32,982 bases of DNA, taken from the NCBI GenBank assembly GCA_027064305.1, contig JAMOPY010000012.1:1-32982 (forward strand), in the 5' to 3' direction. The notes below the pieces were generated by a model. That model had not been told where the DNA came from and did not search any database. It saw only the letters and a list, made by a program, of their open reading frames with translations. The stretch comes from Methanobacteriota archaeon. Its GTDB lineage: Archaea > JAADCQ01 > Methanopyri > Methanopyrales > Methanopyraceae. This document shows positions 15,721-23,042 of this stretch, piece after piece. The position numbers were made by a program, and so were the translations under genes. Each line of letters starts with the position of its first letter. Within the stretch, counting starts at the first letter, position 1.

Positions 15721-15772
15721 TCGGTACGCCTGCCCCTCATCACGCGTCAGGGCCCGAATGGTTCCTCATCGC
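15721..15772 (-). ncRNA. Candidate C/D box small RNA, copy B
   Basis: On the minus strand the order is a C-like box GCGATGA (15772-15766), 15 bases, a perfect D' box CTGA (15750-15747), 3 bases, a full-consensus C' box GTGATGA (15743-15737), exactly 12 bases, and a D-like box CCGA (15724-15721). This is the order and spacing of archaeal C/D RNAs that guide 2'-O-methylation. C and D each differ from consensus by one base. M. kandleri is reported to have an unusually large set of such RNAs, which raises the prior. The targets of its guides, GGAACCATTCGGGCC and GGGGCAGGCGTA, were not recognised. Confidence 0.4.
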
Positions 15773-15780
15773 CGGGTCGG

Positions 15781-15830
15781 TTAGCGGCACCGGTCTTCAT
15801 CCGGTCCGTGGCCTAAAGGCTCCTCATCCC
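15781..15830 (-). ncRNA. Candidate C/D box small RNA, copy A
   Basis: The minus strand reads a C-like box GGGATGA (15830-15824), a 15-base guide, a D'-like CGGA (15808-15805), a C'-like CGGATGA (15803-15797), a 12-base guide and a D-like CTAA (15784-15781). Boxes are one or two bases off consensus, but the spacing copies that of the candidate next to it. The first guide contains CTTTAGGCC, which can pair with the GGGCCTAAAG stretch that I recall from archaeal 16S rRNA; flanking GGA also matches. The pairing is from memory of the rRNA, so it needs checking. A strong hairpin lies just upstream. Confidence 0.3.
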
Positions 15831-15848
15831 CGGCCGGGTCCCCGGCCG
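15831..15848. repeat. Perfect 8-bp inverted repeat between the candidate RNAs and the radA promoter
   Basis: CGGCCGGG (15831-15838) and CCCGGCCG (15841-15848) are separated by only two bases, so the stem would open to a four-base loop. On the minus strand it sits immediately upstream of the candidate C/D RNA boxes and might be a processing signal. On the plus strand it is far from the radA start. It could also be a chance feature of G+C-rich DNA. Confidence 0.35.
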
Positions 15849-15900
15849 CGCGGGCCGGCGGACGTCACGCGTTCGGCGACCCGTTTCGTTCATGGTTTTC

Positions 15901-15912
15901 TACTTAAATGAT
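15901..15912 (-). promoter_or_regulatory. Possible promoter for the minus-strand transcript (small RNAs and orphan gene)
   Basis: On the minus strand this reads as an A+T-rich core with TTTAAGTA, in the middle of the 290-base gap between the orphan gene and radA. Transcription starting about 25 bases downstream would run through the hairpin, the two candidate C/D RNAs and on into the 426-residue gene. Confidence 0.3.
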
Positions 15913-15946
15913 GCCGCTTCTAACGTCCTGTTAAGCCCGAGGTAAC

Positions 15947-15991
15947 CTTAATATTTCCGGGAAAATCCGGCCCCGGAGGGGGTGAGCGACC
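15947..15991 (+). promoter_or_regulatory. radA promoter, dyad and ribosome-binding site
   Basis: A good archaeal TATA box, CTTAATATTT (15947-15956), follows GGTAAC, a possible BRE. A perfect 5-bp dyad, TTTCC-G-GGAAA, spans 15954-15964, between the TATA box and the expected transcription start near 15975, where a repressor would bind. The strong ribosome-binding site GGAGGGGGTGA (15975-15985) is six bases before the GTG start. The three elements are packed into 45 bases, so the leader is very short. Confidence 0.6.
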
Positions 15992-16945
15992 GTGGTTGAG
16001 GAGGACGTGGTCAAGGTCACCTCCCAGTACCTGCGGCGCAGCGAGGATCAGATCGCGGAGGTGTACGAGCAGCTGGGGATCGAGACGCTGAGCGATCTGG
16101 CCGCCTCGAGGCCGGACGAGATCGCGCGCGCGTTCGGGATCAGCGAGAAGACGGCCAGGAACATCGTCCGGGACGCGAGGAAGGAGGCGAGCAAGGGGAT
16201 CGCGGAGCCGAAGACGCTGGCCGAGCTGCTGGAGGAGGAGGCGGAGCGGGACGTGATCCCGACGGGCATCGAGAGCTTCGACGAGCACATGGGCGGCGGT
16301 CTGCCGACGAAGACGATCGTGGGCATCTACGGGCCGCCGGGGGCGGGGAAGTCGCAGTTCGCGATGCAGGTGGCCGCGAACGTGCTGCGGGAGGGCGGGT
16401 CGGTGCTGTACGTGGACACGGAGAACGCGTTCAGCCCGCGGCGGTTGATCGAGATCGGCGGGTTCGACGAGGAGGAGGCGAGGGAGAAGATCGGCGACCG
16501 GTTCGTGCTGCGCCGGATCGTGGAGGCCGCGGCCCTGACGCAGTATTTCGACGAGGAGGAGGGCGAGTTCCTGGGGGAGGCGCTGAGGCTCGCCCCGAAG
16601 GTGGTGGTGATCGACTCGATCTCGCAGCCGTTCCGTCCCTACGGGGCGCGCGATAAGCTGCCGGAGCGTTCGCGGATGGTGGCGAAGATCCTGAACGCGG
16701 TGCTGAAGTACTGCACGCGGCACAACGCGCTGGGGCTGGTAACGACGCACGTGCAGGCGAACCCGGACGCGTTCGGTAAGCGGTGGCAGGACGTGGCGCC
16801 CACCGTGCTTAAGCACATCGCCACGTACCGGTTCAGCATCGAGTTCAAGGGCCGCACGGAGCGGGTGATCGCGCTGGAGGACGCGCCCGACAAGCCGCCG
16901 TTCGAGGTGGAGGTGGAGCTGACCGACCGCGGCCTGGTCGGTTAA
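15992..16945 (+). CDS. radA: DNA repair and recombination protein RadA
   Basis: A 317-residue archaeal RecA/Rad51 homologue that forms filaments on single-stranded DNA and catalyses strand exchange. The N-terminal helix-hairpin-helix domain spans about 22-65 (YEQLGIETLSDLAASRPDEI and FGISEKTARNIVRDARK). The ATPase core has Walker A GPPGAGKSQ (114-122) and Walker B VVVIDS (204-209), followed by LVTTHVQANPDAFGKRWQ and HIATYRFSIEFKGRTERV. There is no intein and the length is standard. GTG at 15992 is supported by the ribosome-binding site just upstream. It stands alone, convergent with the RNase Z operon across a 69-base gap. Confidence 0.97.
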   Translation: MVEEDVVKVTSQYLRRSEDQIAEVYEQLGIETLSDLAASRPDEIARAFGISEKTARNIVRDARKEASKGIAEPKTLAELLEEEAERDVIPTGIESFDEHMGGGLPTKTIVGIYGPPGAGKSQFAMQVAANVLREGGSVLYVDTENAFSPRRLIEIGGFDEEEAREKIGDRFVLRRIVEAAALTQYFDEEEGEFLGEALRLAPKVVVIDSISQPFRPYGARDKLPERSRMVAKILNAVLKYCTRHNALGLVTTHVQANPDAFGKRWQDVAPTVLKHIATYRFSIEFKGRTERVIALEDAPDKPPFEVEVELTDRGLVG

Positions 16946-17003
16946 GCGGAGGGGCCGGATGAGGAGACAGCCGGGACCCCGAGTCGGGATGCGGAGTGTG
17001 GCC

Positions 17004-17018
17004 GTAGCCGACGGCTAC
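17004..17018. terminator. Hairpin at the convergent radA/rnz junction
   Basis: GTAGCC (17004-17009) and GGCTAC (17013-17018) form a perfect 6-bp stem with a three-base loop, and the stem includes the rnz stop codon (17017-17015). It is well placed to end transcripts from both radA and rnz, though there is no T-run after it. Confidence 0.35.
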
Positions 17019-17857
17019 CTCCGCAGCCTCACCCTCATTCCCTCGGCGGCCACGAGCGCGTTCGGGAACACCTCCCGGGCCCGCCGGAGCGCCTCCGCCT
17101 CCTCCACCTTCGGGGACAGGTGCGTGAGCAGCAGGAGCGTCACCCCGGCCTCCCGGGCGACCTCCGCGGCCTCCCGGGGCGTCGAGTGACGGTACCGGCG
17201 GGCCTCCTCCGGGTCCAGGAAGCAGGCCTCGTGCACCAGGACCTGACAGCCCCGCACGGCCTCCGGGTCCGCGGGCCGCCCATCCCCGGTGACGTAGACC
17301 GAGAGCCGGCCCGGCCGGGTGATCGAGTAGGGCCTCCTCCCCTCCAGCAGCACCCGGCGGCGCTCCTCCGGGGGCACCTCCTCGATCAGCTCCGGGTCGG
17401 CCCGGCCCGGGATCCTGGGGGTCTCGAGCCGGTAGCTGACGGTGGGCACCGCGTGCCGCGACTCGTGCACGCGTACGGTGAGCTCCCCCACCTTCAGCCG
17501 GTCCCCCGGCTCGACCTCCCGGTACTCCACCTGGTCCAGCCCGGACACGTCCACGGCCTCCTCCCCGGTCACCGGAGGGCCGTACACGCGCACCCGGCGA
17601 CCGTGCAGCATGTCCAGCGTGGTGACGAGCGGTGGGATTCCGGCAACGTGATCGGTGTGATGGTGCGTCACCAGCACGGCGTCCAGGTCGTGCAGCGACT
17701 CGCCGTACCGGAGCGCCCGGCGCTGCACTCCCTCCCCGCAGTCGATCAGCAGCTTGGTATCCCCGTACCGGACCAGCAGACCCGGGTGACCGCGGTCCCG
17801 GGAGACGACCGCGCCCCCGGTGCCCAGGAAGAGGAGCTCCAGGGTCCGGGCCGTCAT
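17015..17857 (-). CDS. rnz: Ribonuclease Z, tRNA 3' endonuclease
   Basis: A 280-residue metallo-beta-lactamase-fold protein. RNase Z cuts the 3' trailer from tRNA precursors. It starts LELLFLGTGGAVVSRDRGHP, has the LLIDCGEGVQRRAL segment (36-49) and the zinc motif HHHTDH (65-70) followed by VAGIPPLVTTLDMLHGRR. Further ligands come from ESRHAVPTVSYRL, YVTGDGRP and LTHLSPKVE. The RNase Z signature is clear, though the HxHxDH loop reads HHHTDH where many homologues have HLHGDH. ATG at 17857-17855 is the start, giving a normal length; longer readings run into the upstream gene. The start overlaps the upstream stop (ATGA), so it is coupled to the CARF-HEPN candidate. Confidence 0.9.
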   Translation of the reverse strand: MTARTLELLFLGTGGAVVSRDRGHPGLLVRYGDTKLLIDCGEGVQRRALRYGESLHDLDAVLVTHHHTDHVAGIPPLVTTLDMLHGRRVRVYGPPVTGEEAVDVSGLDQVEYREVEPGDRLKVGELTVRVHESRHAVPTVSYRLETPRIPGRADPELIEEVPPEERRRVLLEGRRPYSITRPGRLSVYVTGDGRPADPEAVRGCQVLVHEACFLDPEEARRYRHSTPREAAEVAREAGVTLLLLTHLSPKVEEAEALRRAREVFPNALVAAEGMRVRLRR

Positions 17858-19266
17858 CGCGCCACCTCCCGGGCCGCCCGCTCGAGGGCGCTCACGCCCT
17901 CCCTCAGGAAGTCCAGCAGGTCGTCCACCCGACGGAGCCTGCGGCGCCCCAGGCACTTGGACATCTCGTGAATAATCTCCTTGACGTCCCGCCGGGAGAT
18001 CCCGCGGCCCTGGTGCACGAACGCGTGCCGTAGCCTGCGGAGCTTGGAGCACGAGAGGGCCCTCAGCCGCTCCATGAGCGGCCCGAACACCGACTCGTCC
18101 ACCCGGCGGAGTCGGATCGCGGCGGCGGTCACCCGGGAGGAGAGGTGGAGGAACGTGAGCACGGCCCGACCGCGGCCCTCCTCACCGTGCAGCTCTCGAA
18201 GGATCCGTGACGGGTCCTCCTCGTCCCGGAGGGACTCCTCCAGGAGCTCACCGTCGCCCTCCAGCAGCCGCGCCATGCGCCGCGCCAGGTGCTCCGGGTC
18301 CGTGCTCTCGACGGGTTCCCCCGTGAGGGCGCAGTGCAGCAGCGCGTAGGTGGCCTGGGCGTAGTTCTCGTGGAACATGGTCATCCGGAGGATGAAGTCC
18401 CCGTACTCGCCCCGGACCCACTGGTACCGGGCGTTGTCGAGGATCACCCGCATGTGGTGGAGGATGCGGGCCATCGGGTCCTCGCAGGTCCGCTCCAGCC
18501 GCCGGAGCCGGCGGCGGGCGTCGTGTCGCAGCCGCTCCGACCGGGCGGATCGTATGACGCCCCGGTACAGCTCCAGAGCCTCGTCGTAGTTGAAGTTGAG
18601 CTCGCAGTCGCGGGCCCGGAGGTACTCAGGCTCGGTCGGGTCGTCGTACGCCGAGAACTGCTCGGCAACGTTGGCGGCGACCTCGAAGAGCCCGTGCCTC
18701 GTCAGGAAACCCTTCATAACCTTGGCCGGAAGGATCAGTGGCGAGGGTTCGGTCCGCACCCGTCGGCCCTCGACCCGCACCGCGTGGAACTCCCGCCAAA
18801 GGGAGGCGCCCAGGAGGCGGACGGCCCATTCGAGGTAGGTGTCGGTGTCCAGGACCGCGTAAACTTCGCTCTCGCGGAGCTCGGGCCGCTCCTTGAGGCT
18901 CCTGAGCACCGACTCCACGTCGTGGAAGACGCTGAAGTCGTGGGGATCGCCCTGGATGATGATGGGGTCCTCCACGCGCAGGTTCCTGACCCTGCGCGCG
19001 TACTCGGCGAGGAGTCGGGCGCAGTACTCAGTGTCCTCGGGGTGGTGACCGCTCCGGTGCCCGAGCCGCCGGTAGCCGAGGGGAATGAGCAGGACGCGGT
19101 CCTCGCGGTGCCCCTCCTCCTCGGTGATGAAGCTCAGGACCACGTCCGGGCGCTCCGAGAGGAACTCCTCAGGGTCGGCCTCTCCCGACGTCACCCGATC
19201 GAGGGCCCGGCGCGCGGCCCGGTACAGGTCATCGGCGTCCAGGCTCACGTCTCGGGGCTTGACCAC
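17854..19266 (-). CDS. Candidate CARF-HEPN ribonuclease, Csm6/Cas02710-like
   Basis: A 470-residue protein from GTG at 19266-19264. The N-terminal half looks like a CARF-type Rossmann domain: DVVLSFITEEE (41-51), VLLIPLGYRRLG (58-69), HPEDTEYCARLLAEYARRV (75-93), then SEVYAVLDTDTYLEWAVRLL (133-152) and REFHAVRVEGRRV (158-170), which sits where Csm6/Cas02710 proteins have a V-D-x-T-G-G-T-K segment followed by a helix and a YV strand. The middle is helical (CELNFNYDEALELYRGVI; ILDNARYQWVRGEYGDF), like the Cas02710 spacer region. The C-terminus has R413-x4-H418 in LRHAFVHQG, matching the HEPN RNase motif. Family assignment is by pattern only. No cas gene or array is nearby. It is coupled to rnz. 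An unrelated helical protein is possible. Confidence 0.55.
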   Translation of the reverse strand: MVKPRDVSLDADDLYRAARRALDRVTSGEADPEEFLSERPDVVLSFITEEEGHREDRVLLIPLGYRRLGHRSGHHPEDTEYCARLLAEYARRVRNLRVEDPIIIQGDPHDFSVFHDVESVLRSLKERPELRESEVYAVLDTDTYLEWAVRLLGASLWREFHAVRVEGRRVRTEPSPLILPAKVMKGFLTRHGLFEVAANVAEQFSAYDDPTEPEYLRARDCELNFNYDEALELYRGVIRSARSERLRHDARRRLRRLERTCEDPMARILHHMRVILDNARYQWVRGEYGDFILRMTMFHENYAQATYALLHCALTGEPVESTDPEHLARRMARLLEGDGELLEESLRDEEDPSRILRELHGEEGRGRAVLTFLHLSSRVTAAAIRLRRVDESVFGPLMERLRALSCSKLRRLRHAFVHQGRGISRRDVKEIIHEMSKCLGRRRLRRVDDLLDFLREGVSALERAAREVAR

Positions 19267-19338
19267 GTAAAGCAGGGTGGCGCTGCACCGCAACCTGCGA
19301 TCCCGACTCCCCCAGCGGTCGGGTCGGGGTGACGGGGT

Positions 19339-22074
19339 TTGGCGGAGGGATTCGAGGCGCTGCCCGAGGACGTTCGCGAGATCGTGTACTCGCGGTTTGA
19401 GGAGCCCACGCCCCCGCAGCGGGTCGCGATCCCGGAGATCATGAAGGGTAAAAATGTGCTGGTGATCGCCCCCACGAGCTCCGGGAAGACGGAGACGGCC
19501 GTGCTCCCCGTCTTCTCGATGGTCCGGGAGCTGGACGAGCCGGGGATCAAGGCGCTGTACATCACCCCGCTCCGGGCCTTGAACCGGGACATCCTCCGTC
19601 GGATTAAGTGGTGGGGCGAGAAGCTGGGGCTGGAGGTCGCGGTACGGCACGGGGACACGCCCGAGAGCGAGCGGCGGAGGCAGGCGGAGGACCCGCCCGA
19701 CGTGCTCATCACCACCCCGGAGACGCTGCAGGCCATCCTGCCCGGCAAGCGCATGCGGGAGCACCTCTCGCACGTGCGGCACGTGATCGTGGACGAGGTG
19801 AACGAGCTCGCCCTGGACAAGCGGGGCGTGCAGCTGACGCTCGGGCTGGAGCGGCTCGCCGAGGTGGCGGGGGACTTCCAGCGTATCGGCCTCTCCGCGG
19901 CGGTGGGATCGCCGGAGCGCGTGGGCCGGTTCCTGGCGGGCGATCGGGACGTGGAGGTGCTGGAGATCGAGGCCGAGCGGTACCTGGACGTGTCCGTGGC
20001 GCACCCGACGGGGCCGCACGAGGTCAAGGAGCGGCTGGAGCTGATCCGGGACCTCGCCCGGGAGCGGGAGTCGGTGCTCGTGTTCACGAACACCCGGCAG
20101 ATGGCGGAGCTGCTGGCCACCCGGCTGAAGACGGAGTTCGACGATCTCGAGGTGGAGATCCACCACAGCTCGATCTCCCGGGACCGACGGACCGAGGTGG
20201 AGCGGCGGTTCAAGGAGGGCGAGCTGGACGTGCTCGTGTGCACGAGCTCGCTGGAGCTGGGCATCGACATCGGCCACGTGGACCTGGTGATTCAGTACGG
20301 CTCGCCCCGCCAGGTGACGCGCCTCGTGCAGCGGGTGGGGCGCGCGGGTCGGCGGCGCCGGCGGGCGGAGGGGCTCGTGATCACGGGCAACCCGGACGAC
20401 CTCATGGAGGCGGCCGTGATCTGCCGGCGGGCGGTCCTGGGCGAGCTGGAGCCCACGGAGATCCCGGAGCGCTGCCTCGACGTGCTGGCGCACCAGCTCG
20501 TGGGGCTCTGCCTGGACGGGCACGAGGTGACGCTCGATTACGCGCTCCGGGTCTTCCGGCGGGCTTACCCGTACCGGCACCTGGACGAGGACACGCTCCG
20601 GGAGGTGGCCGAGTTCCTCGACGAGATCGAGGTGATCCGGCTGCGCGGGGACCGCGTGTACCGGACGCGGGACGCCTGGCGGTACTACTACGCGAACCTC
20701 AGCATGATCCCGGACGAGCGGCACTACCGGGTGGTGACGGAGAAGGGTGGGCACGTGAGCGTGCTCGACGAGCCGTTCGTGCTGGAGTACCTCAAGCCCG
20801 GGGTCAAGTTCATCTGCGCGGGCCGGCCTTGGATCGTGCAGGACGTGGACCACGACCGGTACGAGGTGGTGGTCACGCCCGCGGAGGCCGTGGAGGGGGC
20901 GATCCCCTCCTGGGTGGGCGAGGAGATCCCGGTCCCCTACGAGGTCGCCCGGGAGGTGGGCGAGAGGGTCCGCCGGGTGGCGGAGCGGCTCGAGGAGGAG
21001 GGGTTCACCGGGGCGGTGGAGGAGGCGTCGGAGGCCTTCGGACTCGAGCGCCGGGAGGCCAAGGTGGTGGCCGATCTCGTGCGACGGCAGCGGGAGGTCT
21101 CGGAGGTCCCGCTCCCGGGCCGGCCCGTCATCGAGGACCTGGGCGGAACGCTGGTGGTCCACGTGTACGGGGGCACGCGGGCGAACAAGACGCTGGAGAA
21201 GGTCTTGGGCGCGCTCCTCTCGGGCCGGACGGGCTCAGCCGTGCGGACGTACTCCACCCCGTACAAGATCGTTCTCTCGGCGGACAAGGCGGCGGGGCTC
21301 GACGCCGAGCTCCTGCGGGAGTGCCTGGAGAACCTGCCCGACTCGGAGAGCGACTTCCGGGCGCTGACCCTGAGGATCGTGGAGAAGTCCGAGGTGTTCA
21401 AGCGCCGGCTCGTTCACGTGCTGAAGCGGTTCGGCGCGATCGAGCCCGACGCGGACTACCGGGACGTCTCCCCGCGCCGGCTGCTCAAGGCGTTCAAGGG
21501 CACCCCGCCGTACTACGAGACCGTGAGCGAGGTCGAGCGGGAGGTTGACGCGTCGCGGGCCCACGAGCTCGCCAGGGAGCTGCGGGACCGGGCCGTGATC
21601 GTGAGGTCCAAGGCCCCGTCACCGTTCGCCGAGCACGCCCTGGAGGGGCTGGGCGAGGTCGGTCGCGTCTCCTCCGGGCTGCTGGCGGCCCAGATCGAGA
21701 CGCTCAAGCGGGACCTCCGACGGCGCCGGCTGTGGTTCGCCTGCCCGAACTGCGGCTGGAAGGGGCGGCGAAGCGTGAAGCGGGCCGCGGAGGAGGGGAT
21801 TGAGTGCCCGGAGTGCGGGGCCAGCTACCTGGTCGCCGCTAAGTCGAAGGAGAAGCTGCGGGAGCTGCTGGAAAGGGAGGGGTGGCGCCGGGTCGCCGAC
21901 CTGATCGAGTCGTACGGGGAAAAGGCCCTGGAGGCGCTCGCCGCCCCCGGGATCGGACCCAAGACGGCCGCCCGCGTGCTCTCCCGCACGAACGGTCGGG
22001 AGCCGGAGTTCTACCGGGAGCTGCTGAAGGAGCGCCTGAAGTACCTCAGAACCCGGAGGTTCTGGGACTCCTAA
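19339..22074 (+). CDS. Lhr-type superfamily 2 helicase
   Basis: A 911-residue large helicase-related protein of the archaeal Lhr type, acting on DNA, and perhaps RNA:DNA hybrids, in repair. Motif I is APTSSGKTE (44-52), motif Ia TPLRALNRD (about 76-84), motif II DEVN (152-155, in VIVDEVNELALDKRG), motif III region GLSAAVGSPE (184-193), and the second RecA domain has LVFTNTRQMAE, STSSLELGIDIGHVD-like CTSSLELGIDIGHVD and QRVGRAGRR. The Lhr core follows. A zinc finger has cysteines 802, 805, 823 and 826, and a final helix-hairpin-helix reads APGIGPKTAARVL. Motifs II and III deviate from the usual DEVH and SAT. The TTG start at 19339 has GGTGA upstream. It is divergent from the CARF-HEPN candidate. 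Confidence 0.88.
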   Translation: MAEGFEALPEDVREIVYSRFEEPTPPQRVAIPEIMKGKNVLVIAPTSSGKTETAVLPVFSMVRELDEPGIKALYITPLRALNRDILRRIKWWGEKLGLEVAVRHGDTPESERRRQAEDPPDVLITTPETLQAILPGKRMREHLSHVRHVIVDEVNELALDKRGVQLTLGLERLAEVAGDFQRIGLSAAVGSPERVGRFLAGDRDVEVLEIEAERYLDVSVAHPTGPHEVKERLELIRDLARERESVLVFTNTRQMAELLATRLKTEFDDLEVEIHHSSISRDRRTEVERRFKEGELDVLVCTSSLELGIDIGHVDLVIQYGSPRQVTRLVQRVGRAGRRRRRAEGLVITGNPDDLMEAAVICRRAVLGELEPTEIPERCLDVLAHQLVGLCLDGHEVTLDYALRVFRRAYPYRHLDEDTLREVAEFLDEIEVIRLRGDRVYRTRDAWRYYYANLSMIPDERHYRVVTEKGGHVSVLDEPFVLEYLKPGVKFICAGRPWIVQDVDHDRYEVVVTPAEAVEGAIPSWVGEEIPVPYEVAREVGERVRRVAERLEEEGFTGAVEEASEAFGLERREAKVVADLVRRQREVSEVPLPGRPVIEDLGGTLVVHVYGGTRANKTLEKVLGALLSGRTGSAVRTYSTPYKIVLSADKAAGLDAELLRECLENLPDSESDFRALTLRIVEKSEVFKRRLVHVLKRFGAIEPDADYRDVSPRRLLKAFKGTPPYYETVSEVEREVDASRAHELARELRDRAVIVRSKAPSPFAEHALEGLGEVGRVSSGLLAAQIETLKRDLRRRRLWFACPNCGWKGRRSVKRAAEEGIECPECGASYLVAAKSKEKLRELLEREGWRRVADLIESYGEKALEALAAPGIGPKTAARVLSRTNGREPEFYRELLKERLKYLRTRRFWDS

Positions 22075-23042
22075 GGGATCGGGATCACCGCCAGGCCCAG
22101 GTAGGCCAGCACCAGGAGGAGCAGTCCGAACCCGCCGATCACGGTGCCGGTGAACGGGATGGGTAGACCGAGGGGCGGGGCGGGCCCGTCCCCCGGGCCC
22201 ACCCGGGGCGCGGATTGAGTCACCCGATCCCCCTCCAGACCGCGGCGGGCTTCGACGGTTCGAACCCCCGGCGTCGACAGGAAGGGGTGCCGGACGGCGA
22301 CCACCACCGGGTACCCCTGCAGGGCCAGCTCCCACAGCCGTCGGGCGAAGGACCGGAGGGCGTCGTCCGGGAGCCCGGTCAGCGTCACCACCACGAGCCG
22401 GCGGTCGGACCGGGAGGCGGCCACGTAGAGCAGCGGGTTGATGAAGGGGCTCACGGCCTCGTACAACCGGTTCACCGCGTCCACCGGCCCGAAGAACTCG
22501 AGCAGCTCGCCGTACAGGTTGTCCACGAGCGCCGACAGGGGGACCACCAGCAGCCTCCCCACCTCCCGGCTGGACTCGTCGTCGATCACCAGGTACCGCC
22601 TCCCGTCCCGCTCCACGGCCCCGAGGACGAGCACCGTGTGGTAGTCCGACGGGGTGTTCAGCAGCGACACGATCTTGACGTCGAACACCTTGGACAGGGC
22701 CCCGCTCGAGAGGCACCGGAACGCCTCCAGCACGCCCGCGCTGTCGTCCTCCACCTCCGAGCCGGCGGACCGGAGCTCGTACTGCAGCGGGGTCACGGGC
22801 GGGCCCGACCACCAACCCATGGCCACGCCCAGGTTGTACAGGTCGATCGCGCACGCCTCCCCGCACCAGATCGTGTCGGCCCGCCCGTCCCCGTCGACGT
22901 CCTTCCCCAGCGGCCCGTTGAACGCGTCGTACTTGGGGTTCAGGTAGTAGTGCCCCGGGGCGAGGCCACCCACGTCCTCGCCCGCGCCCGGGGCCGGCAG
23001 CGGGAGCAGGCACAGGAGGGCGAGCGCGAGGATCGTGGGCAT
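22071..23042 (-). CDS. Exported, membrane-anchored protein with Ca-loop and Cys-His-Asp pattern
   Basis: A 323-residue protein from ATG at 23042-23040. Residues 1-21 are a signal peptide (hydrophobic core ILALALLCLLPLP, then APGAG). A calcium-loop-like DVDGDGRAD follows at 48-56, then WCGEACAIDLYNLG with Cys60 and Cys64, SDYHTVLVLG with His135 and YLVIDDESS with Asp154/155. Cys, His and Asp in this order and setting recall papain-like or transglutaminase-like enzymes. The C-terminus is a proline-rich linker and a membrane segment (about 300-320). The catalytic region should thus face outside. No family was recognised with certainty. It overlaps the cbiT stop by one base and interlocks its stop with the helicase stop. 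The open frame extends upstream into cbiT, but the signal peptide fixes the start. Confidence 0.7.
   Translation of the reverse strand: MPTILALALLCLLPLPAPGAGEDVGGLAPGHYYLNPKYDAFNGPLGKDVDGDGRADTIWCGEACAIDLYNLGVAMGWWSGPPVTPLQYELRSAGSEVEDDSAGVLEAFRCLSSGALSKVFDVKIVSLLNTPSDYHTVLVLGAVERDGRRYLVIDDESSREVGRLLVVPLSALVDNLYGELLEFFGPVDAVNRLYEAVSPFINPLLYVAASRSDRRLVVVTLTGLPDDALRSFARRLWELALQGYPVVVAVRHPFLSTPGVRTVEARRGLEGDRVTQSAPRVGPGDGPAPPLGLPIPFTGTVIGGFGLLLLVLAYLGLAVIPIP

Noticed and set aside
15785..15815. A tRNA-like anticodon arm, ACCGG with loop TCTTCAT and CCGGT, on the plus strand
   Set aside because: The base before the would-be anticodon is not U, and no T-arm (GGTTCRA) or matching acceptor stem surrounds it. 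It is better explained by the C/D-like boxes on the other strand.
15908..15934. A further C-box-like ATGATGC on the plus strand with CTGT 13 bases later
   Set aside because: No C' box, and the D box is imperfect. It lies in an A+T-rich promoter-like stretch, so chance is likely.
16955..16975. CGGATGA just after the radA stop, resembling a C box
   Set aside because: No CTGA or second box at suitable spacing on either strand.
19267..21162. A minus-strand open frame continuing far upstream of the CARF-HEPN candidate, antisense to the helicase gene
   Set aside because: The extension is low-complexity, rich in proline, histidine, leucine and arginine, and lies opposite a clear helicase. G+C-rich DNA keeps such antisense frames open. 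The real protein begins near 19266.
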